This document shows positions 24,575-39,300 of a stretch of 64,000 nucleotides of DNA, piece by piece. The stretch is from positions 45,735 to 109,734 of the forward strand of contig NGBS01001182.1 in NCBI GenBank assembly GCA_002245135.1, read 5' to 3'. Position 1 is the first letter of the stretch. Each line of letters begins with the position of its first letter. Both the position numbers and the translations under genes were made by a program. The notes under the pieces were generated by a model. It was not told the DNA's origin. It worked only from the letters and a program-made list of their open reading frames with translations, and made no database searches. Source of the stretch: Proteromonas lacertae. Its lineage: Eukaryota > Sar > Bigyra > Opalinata > Proteromonadidae.

Positions 24575-25249
24575 CTAATTGAACTCAGCTTCCTTTTCAC
24601 ATAATTTTATCTTCCCAACAACACTTTCTACCTCCGGAACACTGTTAATCCTAGAAAACCATTCAGTAACATGATTAAAACCAGCTCTATACTCTGGATA
24701 GAAACAAAACATATATGGTTTTACCAACATACAAAACATACATACTATCAGCCATACTGAATGTATTATCAACTAAATATTCTTTCTCTTTCAACTTTTC
24801 TTCTAAATATAGCATTTTTTCTTTCACATCAACTTTAGCATTTTCCACTATATCTTTAACATATGGTTGAGCACCAGCTACTATCTTTGCCCATACTATT
24901 GATGGATCTTCAAACTCATTTGCACACCAATCGAGAATTTCATCAATTTCTCCTGCACATAAAAAATCTTTTCCATATAATTTCTTTTCTGGTTTTAATC
25001 TACATAAATATCTACATATTGCATTACTTTCTGTTAATACACCTTCATCAGTAACTAATGTTGGTACTCTACCAACTGGATTCAATTTCAAATATTCTTC
25101 TGATTTATTACCTTCATTTCTCTTTATAAATTCCATATCTATTGGTATTTCGAGCAACTTTGCCATTATTCTCACTTTATATCCTCTACTACTTGTATCA
25201 AATGTATAAAGCTTCTATTAGAATAATACAGTATTTTAAATCATACCAT
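24575..25249 (-). CDS. glutathione S-transferase-like protein
   Basis: Exon 1 is just the ATG at 25247-25249, followed by a 32-nt intron (25215-25246). Then comes a thioredoxin-fold N-domain: KLYTFDTSSRGYKVRIMA, the cis-Pro segment GRVPTLVTDEGVLTESNAIC (Val-Pro, Glu-Ser glutathione contacts). An all-helical C-domain follows, with the capping region NTFSMADS. About 215 aa, normal GST length. It resembles the eEF1B-gamma/theta-like group more than mu or alpha classes. One extra base near 24743 breaks the frame just after MADS. Cytosolic glutathione conjugation, or a translation-factor-associated role, would be expected. Confidence 0.8.
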
Positions 25250-25362
25250 GTGAATAAGACCAGAACAGAAGAAACAAGAATTATGAAACGAATAGATATT
25301 TTGAAATATCGTTTGTGATATATATATCAATATATTATTCAATAACAACAAAACATTAAATA

Positions 25363-26107
<745 letters not shown>

Positions 26108-26175
26108 TAATCGAAAAAACAAAAAATACACTAAATACATGTATTATCATTTTCTTTGAATTTAGAAAAGTATAA

Positions 26176-26628
26176 ATGTCTGAAGCAATTCTCTATCAAT
26201 ATATTCTAATGAGAAGAGTATTATTGATCAATTTATTGTATTAGGATTTGATAACAAAGCTGAACTGGCCATTAGGTGCTGTAGCTGTTCAAGCATGTCA
26301 TGGTATAAATATTAATGCATATTGAATAGCCTGTATAGCTGCATTATGGAATAAAAAAGATTCAACAGAAGTTGTAGAATATACAAAGAATATTGAAGAG
26401 TATAAAAGACACATCATAACATTTATGTAATGTAGTATGCATAAAATAATGTTGGAAATATCATCAGAAGAAGAACTTATAAAATACTCTCAAAAATTAA
26501 CAGAAAAAGAAATATCTTACAAACTGTGGATTGAACAACCTGAAAATATACCAACATGTTTAGCAACTGCTCCTTATACCAAAGATACATTAAAAAAACT
26601 ATTTAAAGGATTAAAAATGTTCAATTAA
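26176..26628 (+). CDS. PTRHD1: PTRHD1-type peptidyl-tRNA hydrolase domain protein
   Basis: Four exons with introns of 27, 27 and 36 nt. Exons give LYQYILMRRDLITKLNWPLGA, AVAVQACHACIAALW, then EDMHKIMLEISSEEEL and LWIEQPENIPTCLATAPY. This is the short Pth2-like family PTRHD1 (usual length about 140 aa; here about 116-120). An apparent in-frame TAA in the third intron vanishes once the 36-nt gta...gtag intron is removed. No frame break. The family has the Pth2 fold; in animals it is linked to brain function and its tRNA activity is debated. Confidence 0.85.
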
Positions 26629-26675
26629 ATAGATTAACATAAATACTCTTAATTTTCCTCTTTATTTACTTTATA

Positions 26676-27874
26676 CTATTTGTAAAATAGATAAAATAAT
26701 TCATATACTTGCTTAAATGAAACATGTAAATCAATTCCACTGTATTCGATGTTAATTATTGCTCCGTAATTATCAAGTCCATGATATTTAGAAGCACTGA
26801 ATATAGTTATTAGTTTATTTTACAATTACAATTAATAGAAACTAGTAAAAGAAGAATATATATTAAAAAAAAAATGATATATTATGAGTTATTTCATATC
26901 CATTTTCTTTATATTCATGACTTCTTATTATCATGTCTAAATTATTATGTTTCAAAAATTTATTCGTTTCATCTGGTCCAAATAATATACCTGCTCCTCG
27001 TGTATTATAATTTAAACCATTTAAATCAGATGGATCTGACCATAATAAATCATTAATAATTTCATTATTTTCATCTTCAATTCTGTTTATTTTATTTATT
27101 TCATCTATTGTTATTTGATCATTATTATTACGGAATAAACCTCCATGACAAATAAAAAAACGATTTTCTAAAATTGAAGCGATTGGAATATAAGAATAAA
27201 CATCTTTGAACAAATCAAAAATTTCTTTAGTTTTATACTTTTTCATTACTTCATCATAAAATCCATAACGATAATTCAAATAATATTTTATTAAAGAATA
27301 TATATTATTTTATTTTCACTGTTACTATATATATAAAAGATATTTTTTCATTTTCATGATTTCCTCGATTTAAATACACATCATTTGGATATAAAATATG
27401 TAATGAAAATAGTGTTAATAATACTTCCAATGACTGTTTTCCTCTATCTACAAAATCACCATTAAATACATATGGAGTTTCTGAAGATGGTATACCATTG
27501 AATTCAAATATATGAAGTAAATCTTTAAACTCACCATGCAAATCACCTACTATTGTGAATTTTCGACCTTTTGGATATAATACATTGGTTATATTTGGTC
27601 TGTTTATATTCATTTCTATTTTAAATTGTTCTTTGGCTGTTTCTATTATTGATTTTATGGTTCTATTCTTTTATATATGTTTATAATACTTTTCATCTAT
27701 TTTTTTGTTATTTTTAAAACATTCTATTAAATTATTCACAAATTCTTGAGTGTTAGAATAAGAAATTTCACATTTGGGTAAAATTCTAAGTGATTCCAGT
27801 GTAATTATATCATCATCACATAATATATTACTCATTATAATGAACAGAACTAATATATTCATCATATAATTCAT
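26676..27874 (-). CDS. PPP-family Ser/Thr phosphatase with signal peptide
   Basis: The first exon begins MNYMMNILVLFIIMSNILC, a clear signal peptide, followed by DDDIITLESLRILPKC. After a 28-nt intron the PPP core appears: FTIVGDLHGEF (GDxHG), FNGDFVDRGKQS (GDxVDRG), YLNRGNHENE (GNHE), then FICHGGLF (HGG), LLWSDPSD and the late IRSHEYKENGYE (catalytic His). All metal ligands of a PP5/PPEF-like enzyme are present. The C-terminus ends YHGLDNYGAIINIEYSGIDL near 26700. The joins between GNHE and YGFYDEV (about 27300) and between EITHN and LITIFSAS (about 26840) are not resolved and may hold an extra intron or a frame break. A secreted or luminal PPP phosphatase is uncommon. Confidence 0.78.
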
Positions 27875-27905
27875 ATTTCGTAAGAAAATGAGAAAAATAT
27901 AATGA

Positions 27906-27940
27906 AATAGTTTGGCTTGAATGCTTGAGATAGTCAAACC
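27906..27940 (-). promoter_or_regulatory. GGCTTGA motif upstream of the PPP gene
   Basis: tttggcttgaatgcttgag followed by gtcaaacc lies 32-66 bases 5' of the minus-strand start at 27874. It repeats the GGCTTGA word found before other genes in the window. Confidence 0.4.
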
Positions 27941-27949
27941 TATTTAATA

Positions 27950-28700
27950 ATAATCTTTCAATTTACATCATAATGTATGTTTTAGTCTATTAAATGTTAA
28001 AGAAAACAAGTAATAGTGATAATGTATATATGATGATGATTATTTATAATATATAGAAGCTTTTTGAGAGTGTTTATAACATATTTTGTAAAAGTAAATT
28101 GAAATGATTTTTTACATTTATTTATAGTTCATGGGTGTTGCTGTTATTTAATCATAGCTACTATTATTGTTTCTATTAAATAAATTGGAACTATAATAAG
28201 TATATGGAAGTAGAACATCAGTAAATAATACTGTGAAGCTAATATATACATCTTTTTTATGAATATTAGTGATTCTTCTACAATTAACATTTTCAGTTGG
28301 ATTTTTCTGCTATATAACCAATGTATTCCATCTCAGATTGATATTTTGGCGTAGTTTAGTTTAACTATGAGATAAAACTAGTTATCCATATCCTGTTGAA
28401 GGGATATTCAATACATTTGTATGATATAGGAGGATAAAAGTAGGATTTGGAGTTGTTATGTGATAATGAATGAGTTAGTAGTATTATTTAAAGGCTTTTA
28501 CTATTTTTGGTGTAATGATTTCTAGATTATCCTAATTGCTCCTAGTCATGATTATAGATATTTTTTATTACATTTGTCTAATCATTAGTAAGTTCCTATA
28601 AAAAGAGTAGTAGATAGATACAATTTTTATAAAAATTTATAAGTTAAATGGACCATTCAATTTTCATTTTGATTGGTTAGCTAAAGTTTTCTAGATTATT
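27950..28700. other. stretch without a recognisable gene
   Basis: Stops are dense in all frames, and I see no conserved motif, repeat array or RNA fold that I can defend. It may be a decayed gene: base composition is a little less extreme than in pure intergenic DNA. Confidence 0.4.
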
Positions 28701-28707
28701 CATTAAG

Positions 28708-29200
28708 ATGGGTAGAGTGGTGTTTATAGCACGTCTCAAAGAAATAATAGCAAAGTATCGTAACGTTATAAGAATATATAACGTATATAAAAATATAATG
28801 TATGTTAATTGAGTGTGTATAGGATAAATATTTGGTTATAAAGGACTTTACAACCTTTCAAAATAGATATCGAAGAGTAGCAGAATGTGATATAAAAAAG
28901 AAGTCACTCTTCAAGCAATTCAATAATTACTACTTTAATAACATAGACACTTCGAATATGAGAGATGGATATATTAAACGATATGAGAAGGTGTATAGAC
29001 TGGAGTATGATGATCCAGACGTTACTGTTACTGAATTTCTGGCTAATCCTCGTCGTAAGTTGGCCAAAAGAAATGAAGCAGTAAATAATCAAATTTCTGA
29101 TGTATCTGAACTAGAAAAACTAGATATAGAAAAGTTATTTGGAGATGATATATTTGGTGAAAAAGAGGAATTATTACCACCAGATGATGGTAATTATTAA
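28708..29200 (+). CDS. hypothetical charged protein
   Basis: Exon 1 from ATG 28708 (MGRVVFIARLKEIIAKYRN) may join 28824 across an intron of about 58 nt with a gtt donor. The second exon is open to 29200: DKYLVIKDFTTFQNRYRRVA, then KRYEKVYRLEYDDPDVTVTE, NPRRKLAKRNEA and an acidic C-terminus (EKEELLPPDDGNY). The basic start and acidic end resemble ribosomal or chaperone-associated small proteins, but I cannot name a family. If exon 1 is wrong, translation could begin within the second exon only at a much later Met, so exon 1 or an equivalent is needed. Confidence 0.5.
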
Positions 29201-30991
29201 CTATACAATTATTGATCTTGCATGATTTAGTATTTTTTGGGTGAAATTTTTAATAATAATAGAGAAAATTATCAAATTTAAAAATCTCTATTATTATATT
29301 TGTTTTATTGATATAAAAACAGTTATTACTCACAGTTAAAACATACTGCATCCAATAAAACGACTTAAGATTCATAAGATGTGAAGGATTAATAACATGA
29401 CATGCTAACAACTTTCTATAAGCATAAATCTACATAATTTGCATGTAAATATTTGAATTTGTTGTTTCAATATAGAAATAAAAGGAATTTATCATAATCA
29501 TTGATTTGACTTGGTTTGATTTGGCTTGTTATTATTCTTGAAAATTCTGAAATAAAAGTATTAATTTGTGATGGAATGTAGTACTGATATGATGATACGC
29601 AAATTAAAGCAGATCAGTGAAAATATTGAAAATATAAGACTGTAAAATATATAAGAGTGTAGATGTAGTGAATTAGAAAGAGTTTAGAATAATGAATGGG
29701 TTTTAATATGTTCAAGAGTTAAATATAGATGTAAGATTATGATATTATGTGCTACAGTTTTGTGTGAAGGATTTCTAAACAAGATACCACTATATATTTG
29801 TATAGTCTATTGAAATGGTATAATATTTTATGATAAATTCAATTGTAAAAGATAACACCTTCTTAAAGTGATCTATCTACATGTACAGAATTGTAAGAGG
29901 CTCAAGTATGTTACATTCATGATTATGTATATAATACTGTGTATGATATAATGTTTGTGGATTATGTAATGATTTTATTTTGTTATTGTTTAAACAAGAA
30001 GTGATGTGTATTTAAACAATGAATATCACATTTAGTGTATGTATATACACAAAAAATCAATTGTAATATTCATAAATGCAGAAAAAGTGATTTAATAATT
30101 AATCCTTATATATATTCATTGATAGTATATAGAGGGATATTATTTCCATTATTTGATTAGTAGTTCATTGTTGATAAAAATGGAAAGGTTTCTAATGTTG
30201 TTCAAAGATGGTTGAAAGATTTATCTTAGTAATTTATGGTTATATGGCTAAATACATCACCAGAAGCTGGAATATTTATAAATTATATAGTTTATCAACT
30301 GTTAGAGTAGATATGGAGCATATAAGATAAGATTATGTCAGATTTAGAGAAGAAAGTTGTGTATAGTTATAGAAATGGATAAAAAACTATTGCTTCTTTT
30401 TAATTGATTATGTATATAATATGCATACTAATGATTGAACAATAAATACACCTTATTTATGAAATTATATCAAAAACAGCATTGCTTTATAAGAATGGTT
30501 GGAGAAAACATTACTTGAGCATTACTAACATTAATGATATAAAAGAGTGTTCATATACAAGCCAGTAAAGTAGTTTATAACAATAATGCTGAAGCTGTGA
30601 GAGCAGTGAAAGTTTATTTATTAGCAAAAAAATAATTTAACAAAATGTGATATTAAAGAGTAGTATTTGAGTTGATTTAAAAGATGTCTAATTTGCACTT
30701 CTTATTCGTCTATTATATCACAGATGTGAGGATGTATTTGAAAAAGCCAAAGAGATGTACAAAATCTAGTATGTAGTGTAGGTGATAGTCAAACTGTTAA
30801 AGCTATATTTTGTTTTTTAAATCATTAGTATATTTATTATTAAAATAAAGAATTAAATGGTGATTATGATATTATAAGATTAAGTATAAGTTTAGAAATG
30901 TGGTTGTTTTTTAAATGCTAATTCAACCGCCATTCAATAATTGGTTATTCCAATCAAGCCATATTTGAAAATTAATACTTTTTTTGTTTGA
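29201..30991. other. 1.8-kb stretch with no intact gene
   Basis: No frame longer than about 50 codons. Short peptides such as VVQRWLKDL (about 30200) and NAEAVRAVKVYLLAK (about 30590) suggest decayed coding DNA, possibly of a repeat-type protein. A TTGACTTGG...GGCTTG block followed by ATTCTTGAAAATTCTGAAAT at 29500-29552 looks like a stranded promoter. Nothing else can be called. Confidence 0.4.
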
Positions 30992-33312
30992 ATGACTCTA
31001 TTTATAGCATACTTCTTTGCGTATATAGTTATAGTTTCTGGTATTGTTTTTTTTTTAATTACTATACTAGGGTATAAGTGCCCTGTAAAATTGGGTGATG
31101 GTTATGCCGATTGGCCAGAGTCAGAAGAAGGTCAAGTAATCTCTAAATGTTATGAAGGATATGTTAGTGAGAAAAAACCTCAAAGAAATTGCAGCAATGG
31201 TCAGTGGACGGAGATAATCTTTAAATGTCATCCTCATAATTCGCCTCGTCAGTTACAAGGAGTTTGTATTTTTTTCTGATTTTTATTTTTTTATAGGGCC
31301 ACCAGAATATGAGATTAATTACGATAACCTGATCATCGCGGTTACAGATAGTGGATATGATATAACTGGATCGTTTTCTGTGTTTGATCCTTCAAAATGT
31401 GAAATGAATGAGATATTTCAACCAGTTGGATATAAGATTGAGTATATTTGGGGGTTTGGAAGGAATAACAACACTTTATATGGATCACAGAGTGTTATAA
31501 TTGATAGTTGTTATTCAGCTACCGATTATAAACATGTTTTTGATGTAAATATTCGCACATCAGATAAAGACAACGTATATTTAAATATAAGAAATCGAGC
31601 AGCAACTACTGCGATTGATATTCTAAGTTGGACATACAGTATATTTATATATATATTTTATAAACATAGAAATTGTGTGTGAAAGTGAATCAATCTTCAA
31701 TACATTCTACCCAATTACAGCTACAAACACTAAAGCTACAGGAGAGTGTGAATTAACCTATCACAATAATGTTGATGGTGTAAGTCCGATGAGAAATTGT
31801 ACAAACAGTGTTTGGGAAAAAGCTAAAAGTGATGTGTGTGTAAAATATGATTTTCCAAATATTACAATCGATTTTAGTAAAGTAAGTTCCATTTTTATAT
31901 CAAGTGGATCAAGTCAAGGTAAAATTAAATATTCTGGTAATATAATGTTAAAAACAGATAAATGTGATAATACTTTATTACCTAAGATGTTTGTATTTAT
32001 CATATTTGATAGTAAAAGTCATTCTACATTTGATGGTGTTACTCCTGTTGAAGTTAGTTATTGTTTTCCTAACAATAAACTATTAATTCCAATTCCTCCA
32101 CAAGAAGTTGCTTATAATTATTACAATATGTCAGTTGGAGTGTTTGGAACACCTAAAATGACAGATGAATTAGTTATTGACTCATTTAGTATATTACTTT
32201 ATTATTATTCTATATATATATGAATAGATATTGAATGTAATTCACCTGATCCTGTAGAATACAATATAGACTGGGATATTGCTATAAAAGGTATTGCTTA
32301 TGGTAAATGTATTGAGTTTTACAGATGGATTGGAACAAGTGATAGACCAACAAGAGAATGTTTAGGAAATAATGAATATTCTACAAATGATAAAACCAAT
32401 TGTGAAAAATTTAGTATATATATATATATATATATAATCATATTAATATATATTATAGTTCCTGATATTGATATAAGATTACAAATTGATTGGGATGATT
32501 CTTATGAAAAAGTAGTTGGTGGTTTTTACACCAATTTCATATCCAACTTGTGATCCAAGAAATACATTTCCATCAACTTACAAAGTAACTTATAAATTTG
32601 ATAATGGAAAGTATCAAACTCACATTGAAGTTGGTTCTTGTGTAGAAAATATAACAAATAAACTACCAATCACTCCATCTAAAGCAGTTAAGCATAGTAA
32701 AATGATTTTTACATTTTTTACAAAGGATTTAAAGACAGAATTCTTAACAAAGGAAATTAATTTAGTTTGTGAAGAGACAGTAACTAACAATATTACTTGG
32801 GAAAGAGTTCCACTTGGTGAAACACGAACATATGATGATTTTGCCTGTAAACCATTCTATGAATTTGAAGGTTCAAATCCAAAGATATCAAGAAGATGCT
32901 TAGATAATGGAACTTGGGAATATTCTCCATATATTTGTTTATATGAAGGAGTTAGTATATTATTATTATTATTATTACACATTTATATAGAATTTGTTGT
33001 TGATGATTCAGCTGTTAATATAAAGATCAATGAAACTGCCATTACTATAGAAGGTAATGTTAAAGTTAAAGATACATCCAACTGTAAAGGCAATAAAGGA
33101 AGATTATATTACAAATATGGATTATGTGATACAGAAAAATACACTGTAAATTCAAGTTGTAGATTTGTAACAGGATATAAAGATTATTGTTTCATAGGAA
33201 ATGAGATGGATATAATACCTACTAAATTAATGTTAGCAGCAAAAGAACACTTTATTCATCTAAGAATTGGTACAAATTCTACTGATCCAAATGATTTTAT
33301 TTATACTAAGAG

Positions 33313-33345
<33 letters not shown>

Positions 33346-36300
33346 GTTTATAGGATTATCATGTGGAAATTATGTAGTGAACAATATGATATTTCCATTA
33401 TCATTGACTGGAGATGTTGAAGGAAAATGTAATACAAGTTATGAATATCAAGAAGAAGGAAAACCTCCTAGACTAACCTGTGGAGATAAAGGATGGATAA
33501 AAACTAATAACAAATGTGAATTTAAACGTATATCTACCTATTTATATATAAATATAAATAGCTCCTGAAATAAAGATGAACTTTTCATCTGTAACATTTG
33601 ATAATACTATAGTTTATAATCAAAAAGCATATGGAACTATTTATATAGAAGATTTATCAATGAATACTCGATTATATCCTCCTTCAGAGGTATACATTGC
33701 CATTTGTTTTTCGATAAATGAACATAGTGTTATGTTTTGGTGTAATGTAACTGATACTCTACAATATCCATTTCCAAATAATACATATCCATATGAATTA
33801 GATGTTGATCGTAATTCAATTTTATACACAGTGCTAAGTATTATGTTGTACGAATCAAAAGAACGAATTTATGATAAAAAGGTTTATAGCTGTATATATA
33901 TATATATATATTTCTCTATGTTTTACTATTATATAGACAATTACTGTAAAATTGAAACAGTAAATGAGATGAAATATGATATTTCAGTTCCAGGTGTTGC
34001 TTATGGCACATGTAAAACCTTTTGGAAGCCAAAAGTTGATAATAAAAGAATATGCAATGTAGATGGAACTTGGGAAAACACAACGAATGAATGTATAAGA
34101 GAAAATGATATTTTCAGAATTGATTTTTCACAACTACATATCGAAGTTTTATCAGAAAATGTTACTAAAGTATATGGTTTTTTGTTAATACATGACTTAT
34201 TAAACTGTTCTTCTCCATTTCCTCCATCTGCGGTTTATGTTAAGTATTTCTATAGTGAATATACAGATAAGTACAGCAATGAAACATATGGATATAATTA
34301 TACTTATACATATTATTGCTATAATAACCAGTCAGTATCAAAACCTTTTATTTTAATAACATATGAGAATAAATTAAATCCATTTACTAATTATTTTGTT
34401 GTGCAAATCTACAAAACAGATTATGAAAAAGAAGATGAGTTTTATGGATATGATTATAGAAGTATTTTAATTATTATTTATATATTTCAATAGCATTAAC
34501 TTGTAGAAGTTTATATCAGAATAATGCTTGGTTTGCTCCAACTCCAACAAATACATCAACTGAAGGTTATTGTGCTCCAATGTATTATTATGTTGAAGAT
34601 TCTAAAAGGCCTTATACTGAATGTCAATTAGATGGAAACTTTTCGAGTTTGGAAGAGAATGAATATTGTTTTTATAATGGCACACAATTTGAAATTGATG
34701 CTTATATATATGAACCAGATTGTTGGTATAATTACCCAAATGAACCATATTGTGATATAAGAGGATATGTAAATATTGATGATCATTCAGAATGTAATTA
34801 TATATACCATCAAGATTATATCAATATGACATTCTTCTTTTCAGATAGTAATGTTACATTTGATCGTGATTATAGTAATACCAAATATTCATATGCTTTA
34901 CCTTATTGTTTTGAAAATAAATTGTATTACAATTTTACAATTGATTTTAATCACTATGGAGATAATTCTATAGATAATCATCATTATGCCTTAATCAGAT
35001 TATCTCCATATGAGAATAGAACAGTATGGAATTTTACCAGTTCTTTAACCTTTCAAGAAATAGTAATAGCCACTCATTGTCCCAGTGAAGGAATTAATAT
35101 GTTGTATTGGACATATATTGATATTAGTTTAAATCATACTGCTCATTGTCCTGTGTTTACTAGATTTTATGGTGATGAAAATGATCTTACCAGAACTTGC
35201 GAAAAGAATGGATATTACAGTTACTTTAATGAATCAAGAACTGGATGTATAGATTTAGACTAGAGCATTTGTTTTTGATGTAAATGCTACATCATATTTG
35301 AATGAAGATGGATATGCAGTAGTAAATGGAACAATAAAGATAACTCAAACTGTGAAAGTAGAATATGAATTTATACCTGAATTTGTTACCTTAACAATAG
35401 GATATGATTACTACGAGGTTGAATATAACCATTGGTCAAGCTCTACATTTGATTATGTTGATATTCCTTATCCAATGGAAAATGATACATTTTCATATGT
35501 TGTAGTCAATATTACTGCCACTGAACCAAATTATATGAATAGATTCTTTGCTAGATTTTACACTGGTCGAGAATCTTACGAATATTATCTTAGTATATAA
35601 AAAATATATATCTTATATCATATAGCCGTTTACTGTCACAAAACAAAATTTAAAAATAATTATCTTTACATCAATGCTGGTAGATTTAACGAAACAAGTA
35701 AAGGTTATTGTTATCCATTCTACACTTTTTCAATTCCAGGTGAATATCCAGAAAGTTATTGCGAAGATGTAGGTGAATTTATACCGCCAAATGAACAAAC
35801 AGAAAGATGTGATTACCTTGGAACTGGATTTAGAATTTCTGGTAATATATCAATAAAACCATCAATAATTAATGAAGAGAATTATGACTTTGTTGGTTAT
35901 GTCAAAATTGATGATATTTGGTCATGCAATTATACACTTCATCAAAATTCTATAAGTAGTCACTATAGATGGACAGAAGTAGAGAATGATACAAAAACAT
36001 TTGAAGAAAATGATACTCTTTTATACTTTCCATATTGTTTTGAGAATGATAGTGTAATATATCCAATTGTTGTTTATAATATAAACTTTGATGATATAGA
36101 AGATTATCATTATTTAAATTGGAGAATCTATCCATCTTATGATGAATATATATTTACGAATAAAACAACATTTGATCAGAAATCAATCGCCACATTCTGC
36201 ACTCCAGATTACAACTATTCTATATCATGGAGATTAAGTAATGTATCAGAAATAGTAGAAGGAGTATGTGAACCATTTAACAATTATACAGATGGTTATA

Positions 36301-39300
36301 GACCTTATAGAGAGTGTAAAATAGATGGAAGATATGAAAATTATCCACCAGGAAATTGTACAAGAATGGAAACTCATTTTACAGCCGATGGAAGTCTATT
36401 GAATGTAACAATTGATGATTATGAGTTGGTTCATGTTGGAGGAATATTGACATTGCATGATAATGATGAATGTAGATTTTCATATACACCAACTGAGATA
36501 TATATTAGGTATGGATTGAATGATAGTTATGCTGTGTATGGTGATTCATACAAAATACCTTATTGTTTTGAAAATAGCATCTATTACTTCAATATAACTG
36601 ATTTACCCTTTACTGTTGGTGTTGATAAAGCCTTTAACAAATTGAATATTATGTTTTGTCTTGATGTTAATTGCACTGATATATTGAATAAAGATACAAT
36701 TATACTTTCTTGTATATCAAAGTCAATAACATCAGGCTTTATGGGTGCTGCTGTGATAGGAGAATATGGATATGGTTATTGTGAAGAATTTCATGAATAT
36801 GATGGAGGAAATATACCTAAAGCATTGTGTTTACCAACTGGACAATTTGAACCATTCTCTTCTACACAAAAGTGTGAATATACAGGAACAAAATTTGTAA
36901 TGAGTAGAAATTTCAGTATAGAATCTGTTAATTCATCATATTATCACTTATTTGGAGATGTTGTTATTAGAGATGATTATTACTGCAAATATACAAAGAA
37001 ACCTGATTCATTAAGAGGTGCATATATCTTCAATAGCTATAAGATTAATTATAATGGTTGTGATCTAAAGAAAGTTACTATACCTTACTGTTTCGCAGAT
37101 AACAATACCCATACATTACATCATGATAAGTATATTGAAAAGAATGATATTGGTATTTATAGTTATATAAACTATTATTTAATTGCACCAGAAGGTGATA
37201 GTAAATTTGACTGTTCTGATTCTTTTTCTCAGCTTAAAGAAAGAACATTTTGTGATAAACATACTGTCTATGATATTACATGGGATTATGGTAGTTTAGA
37301 TCAATATAATGAAGGAGATTGTCTACCTTTTAATGATTATAATGGAACAACAATTAGACCATTAAGATATTGTGATATAGATGGATTATGGAAAAATTTT
37401 GATAATACTTCTCTTTGTGAACCTGTTGCTACTGCATTTGAAATATCATTTGATCATCTTTACTCAAGTATTGATGAATATGATTATAATGTAATATATG
37501 GAGATATATCACTCTATGATCGATTTGAATGTAATTATAATTTCACACCATTTAGTTTATATGTAAGATATGGTTTTTCTGAAGAAGATGGCATAATGGA
37601 TTTATATAGTATAACAGAAATACCTTATTGTTGGGAAGGTAATATGTATGAAATGGAAATACCATATTACTCTCAAATGGAATATTCATACTATTATTTT
37701 ACAATGGAATTATGTGTAGATTCATCATGTTCTAGAATTCTTAAATCAAAAAGTCAAAGAGTATTCTGTTCAGAAGATATAGCTAATGAAATCACATGGA
37801 CAAAAGCAGGATTTGGAACTCATTTAGGTGAATGTAGAGAGTTTTATACTCAACCAGAAACTCAATTATTAGAAAGACAATGTAATGTTGATGGAAGATG
37901 GGGTTTATTCAATAATACCTGTATGTTGATTGATTTACCTGAAGCTATTATGACATTAAGTGATGTTAATGGATATTTCATTAATAATGAAACTGGTGAA
38001 TATAATATAACCTTTACATTTACAGTTGCTTATGTAAAATGTAGTATATTACCTCCAAATACTCAAATCAAATTTGGTTATTCTTTATTAGAGAAATCAT
38101 TTACTGATTATGTTCCATTAGAATATACTAATGATTCTTATTGTCGAAATACTCCTCCAATTAGTTTTACAAGATCAGTTCATGTTTATCCATCTGAAGA
38201 GAATAAGTTGAATTTACACTCAAGAATATGCTTAGCAACAAAACTTGATGATTGTAGTATTCCATCACAACAAGAAACATATCCAATAGCATGTAAAGAA
38301 GAAGAAAATGCTTATAATGCATCTTGGTTACAATCAATTGTGAATGAAAATATAACAGGAAGATGTTTACCTGATTATATATATGATAGTGATGATGGAA
38401 CTGATTCTCCAACAAGAAAATGTTTAGTGGGAGGAAGTTGGTCTACCACCAGTGAAAGGATGTACATATCAAATAAGACCAGAATTTGATTGGGAATTTG
38501 GTGATTTGGATATACACTTGAACTTAAGTTCAAACAGAAAAATAGTAACAGCTGTAACACTGAATGGCCCATTATATTTAACTGACTTGAAAAAATGTAC
38601 AAAATTCCAACCAATCATTTATCTGCAATACACTTTATCTCAGTTTGAGAATAGTTTTATATGATGGAGATGTAATAACAGAAGAAGTTGATTATTGTTT
38701 CAAGAAAAAAAATGTATTTACAAAGAATTTCACTGATTATAGTGGAATAAATGTGAGATATTTAAATTGTAGAATGTGTATGGATAAGAAGTGTGAAAAA
38801 ATAATTCAAAAATATAACCAGCCATTATATTGTGAAGCTGTTAGTTCCAATGGTTTAGATTGGGATCCAAGTCCTTTGAAAACAATGACAAATGTTTGTC
38901 CAATGATTGGTATAGTTAAAACAGGATTGGAATGGTCCAGAAGAAGTACCAACAAAAGTTTGTTTCCAGAATGGAACATGGGATTTAACTCCTTATAAAT
39001 GTGATATGCCAAAGAGATGGTGTCTTAATAAAATTGAATATAATGCTTATTGGCCATTATCTGTGCCAAAACCTGTAGTTTATGGTGATTGTCAAGAAGG
39101 ATATATATCAGTTGGACCAGATGGACATTCATATAGAGAATGTTTTCAAGGTTTATATTTCAGTGACGAAGTGTATTATAAATGTGTAAGTAATGCATTT
39201 ACTTATCTTGTATTTGATTTAACAGTTGATAGTAAGAAAGTTGTTAATAAAGACTTTGATGTAAGTGGAAAGTTTAATATGCATCTTGAAAATTACAACT

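Noticed and set aside
26428-26436. In-frame TAA in PTRHD1
   Set aside because: It falls inside a 36-nt gta...gtag intron; removing it restores the conserved MHK block without a stop.
32412-32445. Microsatellite TATATA runs as separate repeats
   Set aside because: They lie inside short introns and are part of the usual intron composition here.
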